From positions 1 to 11,286 of the forward strand of contig DAOWGR010000128.1 in assembly GCA_030637365.1 (NCBI GenBank): DNA of 11,286 nt. The letters are read 5' to 3'. The notes under the pieces are model-generated. The model was not told where the DNA came from. It saw only the letters and a program-made list of their open reading frames with translations, and did no database searches. This stretch comes from Elusimicrobiota bacterium (GTDB taxonomy: Bacteria > Elusimicrobiota > Elusimicrobia > Elusimicrobiales > UBA9959). Of the stretch, positions 7,465 to 11,286 are shown one piece after another. The translations under genes were made by a program, and so were the position numbers. Numbering within the stretch: position 1 is the first letter of the stretch; every line of letters starts with the position of its first letter.

Positions 7465-7565
7465 GTAAAAACAGAAAATATGAAAATATGTTGATAAGAT
7501 GATATGTAAATAAATAAATTTTATTTTTACCGTATCAATCTATAAACTTATCATCATATCAACGC
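7465..7565. repeat. dispersed repeat, copy 2, with imperfect inverted ends (dnaB-alr spacer)
   Basis: Positions 7465-7507 match 6225-6267 in direct orientation (39 of 43 bases, with a 26-base exact core), and similarity continues to ACCGTAT at 7529-7535. In this copy GTTGATAAGATGATATG (7490-7506) faces an inverted partner at 7547-7563, matching at 15 of 17 positions around a 40-base AT-rich centre. The pair could form a long stem in RNA or mark the ends of a miniature element. It occupies nearly the whole spacer and ends one base before the alr start codon. Confidence 0.75.
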
Positions 7566-7576
7566 TGTTTACGCCG

Positions 7577-7592
7577 TAGCGCTATAGCGCTA
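7577..7592. repeat. 16-bp perfect palindrome at the dnaB stop codon
   Basis: TAGCGCTATAGCGCTA is its own reverse complement and consists of two copies of the 8-base palindrome TAGCGCTA. It covers the last codons and the TAG stop of dnaB (7582-7584). In RNA it would give a six-pair hairpin with a TATA loop, but no U-run follows in the sense direction, so it is not a standard terminator. It could be a protein-binding site or mRNA-end stabiliser. Confidence 0.6.
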
Positions 7593-8964
7593 ATTCTTCT
7601 TCAATCGGTTCCGTTCCGGGCAATGGAGGATTAACAAACTTTGTGCAGCGATCAAGAAAATTCAATTCAATCGTTCCAACCGGACCGTTTCTTTGTTTGG
7701 CGATAATCAATTTTACCTTATTCTTAAGCTCGGGATCATCGCTCATAAAACCTTCTCGCCATATAAGCGCCACGACATCGGCATCCTGTTCCAAAGAACC
7801 GGATTCTCTTAAATCCGATAATTGAGGACGCCCGCCTTCCCTTCCCTTATCTTCGCTTCTTCTATTAAGCTGAGACAATGCCAGAACCGGAATTTTGAGG
7901 CTTTTGGCAAGGTCTTTAAGCAATCTTGATATTTCCGATACTTCCTGCTGTCTGTTTTCACGACGCCCGGAACCCCTTATAAGCTGCAAATAATCTATAA
8001 TAACCAAACCTAATTTCTGATCTTTATTTTTAAGCTGATTTGCCAGTTTTCTTGTTCTGTTTCTTATGTCAAGAATATCAAGATTGGACGCGTCATCTAT
8101 CCATATTGAAGAAGCTCCCATTTCCGATATGGCTCTGGTTAAAGATGGAAAAACTTCTCTGGAAAATCTGCCTCTTCTGACATCGGCCACATTGGCCATC
8201 GCCGAACTGCAAACCATTCTCTCAAAAACGGCATTCTTATCCATTTCGAGAGAAAAAAGGGCGATAACGGTTTTCTTTTTGCTTTTGACGGCCGCGTGAT
8301 AAGCAATATTTAAAGCCATGGCTGTTTTACCCTGGCTTGGGCGCGCGGCCAAAATTGTAAGCTCGGAATCTTGAAAACCGCCGGTCATATCGTCATACCT
8401 TTTAAAACCGGTGGGGACTCCCATAGCGGATTCTTGATTGCCGTAAGCTTTTTCAATGCGCTCCAAAACCTCCTGCGAAACATCTTCAGCCGAAGCAAAA
8501 CCGTGATCGGTGCTTTTATGCGCAACCTGAATCATCTGGCCTTGCGCGTAATCCAAAATATTCTCAACTTGTTCCTGATTTGAAAACGCTTTTTCTATTA
8601 CGGAAGAGGAAACGTTTATAAGCTCTCTCAAAAGGGCTTTTTCTTTTACTATTTTAGCGTAATTATGGGTATGAGCCGGCGTTGAAACCTTTTCCATAAG
8701 GTCTGCCAAATATTTCTCGCCGCCAAGATCTTCAAGCTTATTTTGTTTTTTTAATTCCTCTATCAATGTGATAATGTCCACAGGCTTATTCTTACCGAAT
8801 AATTCGCCTATGGCGTCAAATATTTTTCTATTTATTTCGCTGTAAAAATCCTTCGGTTGAAGAATCTCCGAGGCCATGATTATAGAGTCTTTATCTATAA
8901 GCATAGCTCCCAAAACCGCCATTTCGGCTTCTATTGAATGGGGAGGAACTTTCATATGGCTCAT
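7582..8964 (-). CDS. dnaB: replicative DNA helicase DnaB
   Basis: DnaB is the hexameric helicase that unwinds DNA at the replication fork. The 460-residue product shows the N-terminal helical primase-interacting domain (about 5-110, PHSIEAEMAVLGAML onward), a linker (about 150-185) and the RecA-like ATPase domain. Motifs: Walker A ARPSQGKTA (207-215), SLEM with catalytic E240 (238-241), Walker B VIIDYLQL (321-328), ALSQLNR (362-368) and the arginine-finger region AKQRNGP (422-428). There is no intein. The ATG at 8962-8964 has AGGGG six bases upstream; a second ATG at codon 4 is possible. It follows rplI after 40 bases, a very common order in bacteria, and is probably cotranscribed with it. 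Confidence 0.97.
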   Translation of the reverse strand: MSHMKVPPHSIEAEMAVLGAMLIDKDSIIMASEILQPKDFYSEINRKIFDAIGELFGKNKPVDIITLIEELKKQNKLEDLGGEKYLADLMEKVSTPAHTHNYAKIVKEKALLRELINVSSSVIEKAFSNQEQVENILDYAQGQMIQVAHKSTDHGFASAEDVSQEVLERIEKAYGNQESAMGVPTGFKRYDDMTGGFQDSELTILAARPSQGKTAMALNIAYHAAVKSKKKTVIALFSLEMDKNAVFERMVCSSAMANVADVRRGRFSREVFPSLTRAISEMGASSIWIDDASNLDILDIRNRTRKLANQLKNKDQKLGLVIIDYLQLIRGSGRRENRQQEVSEISRLLKDLAKSLKIPVLALSQLNRRSEDKGREGGRPQLSDLRESGSLEQDADVVALIWREGFMSDDPELKNKVKLIIAKQRNGPVGTIELNFLDRCTKFVNPPLPGTEPIEEELAL

Positions 8965-9004
8965 AAAATTCCCCTAAAATTTATTTATTGGTATACCCAT
9001 AGCT

Positions 9005-9454
9005 TCATTTATTGTGAGCGGTTATCACAATCTTGACTTTGGCGGCAATGCCGGATTTAAGAACTATCTCAACCTCAAAATTGCCTAAAGCCTTTATGGA
9101 CGCCGGCAAATTTACCATATCCTTGTGAACATCTATATCGGCCGCCTTTAAGCTCTTAACAATATCGCTTTTTGCCACAGAACCAAAAATAGCGTCATCT
9201 TCGGCAACAGGTCTTGAAAAAGAAAGCGTAATAGCCGAAATCTTTTCACCCACTTGCTTTAACGCCTCATTTTCCTGTTCCATCCTTTTTTTTCTTTTTT
9301 CCGCGCTCAACTTCCATGAACGAATAACGCCTTGGGTGGCAATTTCAACAAATCCTCTTGGAATCAGATAATTTCGGCCATAGCCGTCTTTTATCTCTTT
9401 AATTTCTCCCGCTTTACCGAGATTTTGAATATCCTTTTTAAGAATTACTTTCAC
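9005..9454 (-). CDS. rplI: 50S ribosomal protein L9
   Basis: L9 sits at the base of the L1 stalk of the large subunit and helps keep the reading frame. From the GTG start at 9452-9454 the protein has 149 residues, exactly the E. coli length. The N-terminal domain (about 1-50) shows the family pattern KVILKKDIQNLGKAGEI followed by VKDGYGRNYLIPRG-like residues (here IKDGYGRNYLIPRG). A long charged central helix (about 42-75) leads to the C-terminal RNA-binding domain (about 76-149). The frame stays open upstream to 9580, but those 42 codons overlap rpsR by 26 bases and bear no resemblance to L9. A full Shine-Dalgarno (AGGAGG) four bases before the GTG decides the start. It is separated from rpsR by 100 bases containing a strong hairpin. 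Confidence 0.97.
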   Translation of the reverse strand: MKVILKKDIQNLGKAGEIKEIKDGYGRNYLIPRGFVEIATQGVIRSWKLSAEKRKKRMEQENEALKQVGEKISAITLSFSRPVAEDDAIFGSVAKSDIVKSLKAADIDVHKDMVNLPASIKALGNFEVEIVLKSGIAAKVKIVITAHNK

Positions 9455-9458
9455 GAAA

Positions 9459-9464
9459 CCTCCT
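9459..9464 (-). promoter_or_regulatory. Shine-Dalgarno deciding the rplI GTG start
   Basis: Sense-strand AGGAGG lies four bases before GTG at 9454. It excludes the longer open frame that begins at 9580 and is the most complete ribosome binding site in the window. Confidence 0.85.
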
Positions 9465-9498
9465 AAAACCCCTAATATCCGCGCAACCTGTTGCCGAT

Positions 9499-9528
9499 AC
9501 GCGTGGCGTAAAACTTTACCACACGCGT
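9499..9528 (-). other. hairpin in the rpsR-rplI spacer
   Basis: Two ACGCGT boxes (9499-9504 and 9523-9528) form the ends of a 30-base near-palindrome: seven outer pairs (ACGCGTG with CACGCGT), a two-base mismatch, then five inner pairs around GT. No U-run follows directly in the sense direction, so it is not a classical terminator. It lies between two ribosomal protein genes, where it could be an RNA-processing site, an attenuator or a protein-binding structure. Confidence 0.55.
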
Positions 9529-9554
9529 CAGTTTTTATGTTTTTAATCTGAAAA

Positions 9555-9854
9555 TTAACCGCTATAAGGTAAAATGGCAAGATTGCGATTTACCTTAATC
9601 GCTTTTGTTATCTGCCTTTGATGTTTGGCGCAAGTGCCCGTTATGCGCCTGGACAGTATTTTACCGCTATCGGCGACAAAAGTTTTAACAATCTGCAATT
9701 GCTTATAATCAACATTAGCTATGTGATCGGCGCAAAGTCGGCATACTTTTCTTCTGGGAGTAAACCTTTTTCCGCGAAACCGCCTTTTTGAATCACCGCC
9801 GCCGCGGGCCGGAAATTTTGATCCCGGTCTTGATGGTCTGCCTGTTTCGTTCAT
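9555..9854 (-). CDS. rpsR: 30S ribosomal protein S18
   Basis: S18 binds 16S rRNA together with S6 on the platform of the small subunit. The 99-residue protein has a disordered basic N-terminal tail (1-32, rich in Arg, Gly and Ser) that is longer than in E. coli S18 (75 residues), then the conserved core from KVCRLCAD to the end. C38, C41, C75 and H78 (CxxC and CxxH) are placed to bind zinc, so this is the zinc-containing form rather than the cysteine-free form. LSRRITGTCAKHQRQI (67-82) is the family signature. The ATG at 9852-9854 has GGAG eight bases upstream. The gene follows ssb after 62 bases, in the usual rpsF-ssb-rpsR order. Confidence 0.96.
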   Translation of the reverse strand: MNETGRPSRPGSKFPARGGGDSKRRFRGKRFTPRRKVCRLCADHIANVDYKQLQIVKTFVADSGKILSRRITGTCAKHQRQITKAIKVNRNLAILPYSG

Positions 9855-9880
9855 ATTATGCTCTCCGTAAAATTAATTAG

Positions 9881-9903
9881 GCGGCAAATCCTAAATAAGC
9901 CGC
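9881..9903 (-). other. small hairpin in the ssb-rpsR spacer
   Basis: GCGGC (9881-9885) pairs with GCCGC (9899-9903) around a 13-base AT-rich loop. Only five pairs form and no U-run follows, so it may be chance or a minor RNA structure in the leader of rpsR. The S6-S18 complex is known to regulate this operon in other bacteria through a leader RNA containing a CCG bulge; this loop shows no clear match. Confidence 0.25.
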
Positions 9904-9916
9904 GATATTGAAAATA

Positions 9917-10363
9917 TTAAAAGGGAACCTCGTCTATTCCGGAATCATTTGACGACTTTTCAGCTGCCGCGCCGGACACCGCTCCATCTTCTTCTCCCGA
10001 AGGAGCGTCACCCTTTGAAGCGACCGCAAGAAATTGTATTCTTTTAGCGTTTATTTTAAGAGACTTACGCTTATTGCCTTCTCTATCGGTATATTCGGAA
10101 CTTTCAAGACTTCCCTCCACATGCACAGGACTGCCTTTCTTAAGTTTCTCGCCCGATCTCTCACCCATCGGGCCCCAAGCCACAATCCCCACAAAAGTCG
10201 CCTTCTCTCTCCACTCTCCGGTGGCCTTGTCCTTATAATTTTTATTAACGGCGATATCAAAAGAACACACCGGCATGCCCTTGGCCGTATAACGCAAATC
10301 CGGATCTCTGGTAAGCCTGCCCGTAAGCAGGACATAATTCTGTTCAGGAATTCTTATATTCAT
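9917..10363 (-). CDS. ssb: single-stranded DNA-binding protein
   Basis: SSB coats single-stranded DNA during replication, repair and recombination and recruits partners through its acidic tail. The 148-residue protein has one OB fold (about 6-114) with NYVLLTGRLTRDPDLRYT (9-26), VCSFDIAVN (32-40) and HVEGSLESSEYTDREGNKR (81-99). A flexible Gly/Ser/Ala/Glu linker follows (about 115-140), ending in GIDEVPF, the standard acidic tip for binding partner proteins. Length and layout are ordinary. The ATG at 10361-10363 has AAGGA upstream at slightly long spacing. It lies between rpsF (81-base spacer) and rpsR (62-base spacer), the usual arrangement. Confidence 0.97.
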   Translation of the reverse strand: MNIRIPEQNYVLLTGRLTRDPDLRYTAKGMPVCSFDIAVNKNYKDKATGEWREKATFVGIVAWGPMGERSGEKLKKGSPVHVEGSLESSEYTDREGNKRKSLKINAKRIQFLAVASKGDAPSGEEDGAVSGAAAEKSSNDSGIDEVPF

Positions 10364-10411
10364 AAAATTATCCTTAACCCCAACGCTTTTAGAGAATTAA
10401 ACAAACTAAAT

Positions 10412-10438
10412 TTCCCACTAACGCGGAGAATTTTTTTT
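10412..10438 (+). terminator. terminator-like hairpin facing the plus strand
   Basis: On the plus strand, TTCCCAC (10412-10418) can pair with GCGGAGAA (10423-10430) around TAAC, with one bulged base and one G-U pair, followed at once by eight Ts (10431-10438). This is the shape of an intrinsic terminator, but no plus-strand gene exists upstream of it in the window. In the minus direction the A-run precedes the hairpin, so it would not stop rpsF transcription. Confidence 0.3.
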
Positions 10439-10444
10439 CGGCAA

Positions 10445-10750
10445 TTATTTCTTTACCGCCAATACCTTGCCGGTTTTAAAAAACATGGTTCTCAGAACCG
10501 TTTCCTGAAGTTTTAAATGGCGCTTCATATCTTTAAGAGCGTCCGCTTCGGCTTTCATTTTGAAAAAAACATAAAAACCGTCCCTGTTTTTATTTATGGC
10601 ATGGGACAATTTTCTCCTTCCGAGCTTGTCTTCGGAAATAATTTCACCCTTCTTATCCGCGACAAGTTTTTTTGTCTTCTCTATAAATTCGCCAACTTCA
10701 GCATCCGATATCTGAGGATTAAGTATTATAATGAGTTCATAAGTGTTCAT
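10445..10750 (-). CDS. rpsF: 30S ribosomal protein S6
   Basis: S6 pairs with S18 on the platform of the small ribosomal subunit. The 101-residue protein is of normal length and shows the ferredoxin-like S6 pattern: NTYELIIILNP (2-12), the helix DAEVGEFIEKTKKLV (16-30), GRRKLSHAINKNRDGFYVFF (45-64) and a final strand with VLRTMFFK (85-92). The frame is open up to 10810, but the extra 20 residues do not belong to S6, so I chose ATG at 10748-10750. No Shine-Dalgarno precedes it. A candidate promoter lies only nine bases upstream, which may explain this (a leaderless or very short leader mRNA). It heads the rpsF-ssb-rpsR-rplI-dnaB cluster. Confidence 0.96.
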   Translation of the reverse strand: MNTYELIIILNPQISDAEVGEFIEKTKKLVADKKGEIISEDKLGRRKLSHAINKNRDGFYVFFKMKAEADALKDMKRHLKLQETVLRTMFFKTGKVLAVKK

Positions 10751-10759
10751 AGTAGAGTA

Positions 10760-10789
10760 AGGATAGCAAATTTCAACCCCCTTTTTCAA
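10760..10789 (-). promoter_or_regulatory. candidate promoter of the rpsF cluster
   Basis: The sense strand has TTGAAA (10784-10789), an 18-base spacer, and an extended -10 TGCTATCCT whose hexamer is at 10760-10765. TTGAAA matches TTGACA at five of six, TATCCT matches TATAAT at four of six, and the TGN extension adds support. Transcription would start about two to three bases before the rpsF ATG. Confidence 0.45.
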
Positions 10790-10816
10790 TAAAAATGTGC
10801 CAAAACTCAATCAAAA

Positions 10817-10827
10817 GGCCAAAGGCC
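10817..10827 (-). terminator. weak terminator-like hairpin after the methyltransferase gene
   Basis: GGCC (10824-10827) and GGCC (10817-10820) flank a three-base TTT in the sense direction and are followed by TTTTGATTG. The stem is only four pairs and the U-run is four bases, so termination would be weak. Its position, 31 bases after the methyltransferase stop and just ahead of the candidate rpsF promoter, is where a terminator would be expected. Confidence 0.25.
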
Positions 10828-10857
10828 GTTAACTTTCCATTTATTTCTTTACACAGC

Positions 10858-11286
10858 CTATTTACATACGATTATCTGATGTTGGCTTTCAGAACCAAAT
10901 CTTGTTTTTGTAAAAGAGCCATATTTATGAAGGACTTTAAAACCATTGTAATGGAATAAACTATCAAACTCCAATGGAAAAAAACAGCGCATATTGAGCT
11001 TTTTTGAAAACAGAAGTTTTTTGCCCTTTCTATAATGCCATATTATACTGGCTGTCTGGCTGGCCTTATCATAAGAATAGCGTTCATTGACCAATATTTG
11101 AGCGTTTGAACGCGGATCTTTATAATAACCTACCGGAAAAAGCTCCTTATTATCCCTATCAAGAAAATGCGGATTAGGATTAAACACATCCACTATAAAC
11201 TTCCCTTTTTCAGTAAGATGCTTCTTAACGCAGGAAAACATTTTCTCAATTGAAACCCTGTCATGAAGATGCTGCATGGAATTAAA
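10858..11286 (-). CDS. class I SAM-dependent methyltransferase, C-terminal part (5' end outside window)
   Basis: The visible 142 residues enter from the right edge without a start; reading upstream of the first Met gives FNSMQHL, so the open frame continues beyond 11286. FNSMQHL followed by a helix and GKFIVDVFNPNP matches the post-motif region of small-molecule class I methyltransferases (the strand and loop after the SAM-binding acid). The GxGxG SAM-binding loop would lie outside the window. The remaining part (NERYSYDKASQTASIIWHYR onward) is the twisted beta-sheet typical of Methyltransf_25/11-like enzymes, ending in HQIIVCK. The substrate cannot be told. It lies 107 bases upstream of rpsF and is probably a separate transcription unit. 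Confidence 0.8.
   Translation of the reverse strand, partial: FNSMQHLHDRVSIEKMFSCVKKHLTEKGKFIVDVFNPNPHFLDRDNKELFPVGYYKDPRSNAQILVNERYSYDKASQTASIIWHYRKGKKLLFSKKLNMRCFFPLEFDSLFHYNGFKVLHKYGSFTKTRFGSESQHQIIVCK

Noticed and set aside
9455..9580. 42-residue N-terminal extension of rplI
   Set aside because: The AGGAGG site and the exact 149-residue L9 length point to the GTG at 9454.
10034..10516. 160-codon open frame on the plus strand across ssb and rpsF
   Set aside because: It lies antisense to two clear conserved genes, runs through their spacer and has no recognisable domain or ribosome binding site.
10784..10805. TTGGCAC upstream of rpsF as a sigma-54 promoter
   Set aside because: The GC element does not follow at the required spacing, and a sigma-70-type site fits better.
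10751..10810. 20-residue N-terminal extension of rpsF
   Set aside because: S6 proteins begin at the MNTYELI-like strand; the extra stretch contains the candidate promoter.

Overview
All genes in this 11.3 kb window lie on the minus strand, so transcription runs from high to low coordinates. The DNA is moderately AT-rich and densely coding, with no spacer longer than about 150 bases. It reads as ordinary core chromosome of a diderm (two-membrane) bacterium that uses the MEP isoprenoid pathway. I see no phage, transposase, CRISPR, tRNA or rRNA sequence. The diderm call rests on a complete MlaE-MlaF-MlaD lipid-transport set whose MlaD carries an extra C-terminal domain that looks like an outer-membrane beta-barrel. 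The lineage cannot be fixed from sequence alone. The style fits less-studied diderm phyla (for example Elusimicrobiota- or Omnitrophota-like genomes), which is only a guess.

In transcription order, the right end begins with the C-terminal part of a SAM-dependent methyltransferase (10858-11286, cut by the window edge). Next comes the classic cluster rpsF-ssb-rpsR-rplI-dnaB (ribosomal proteins S6, S18 and L9, single-strand binding protein, replicative helicase). It starts at a candidate promoter so close to the rpsF ATG that the mRNA may be nearly leaderless. Several small hairpins sit in its spacers. Then comes alr (alanine racemase, D-Ala for peptidoglycan). Both upstream spacers around it, in front of alr and in front of mlaE, carry the same dispersed repeat. 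Then mlaE-mlaF (overlapping ATGA) and, after a 108-base spacer with two TATAAT boxes, mlaD.

The left third is radA (recombination), a yacL-type membrane PIN/TRAM gene, and the start of ispD, whose last residues lie beyond the left edge. The order radA-yacL-ispD resembles that of Firmicutes, where disA usually sits between radA and yacL; no disA is present here.

The window therefore joins translation and replication (S6/SSB/S18/L9/DnaB), cell-wall precursor synthesis (Alr), envelope phospholipid traffic (MlaEFD), DNA repair (RadA) and isoprenoid synthesis (IspD). The most interesting items are the MlaD with a predicted barrel, the repeated leader in front of alr and mlaE, and several unexplained short repeats and hairpins between genes.
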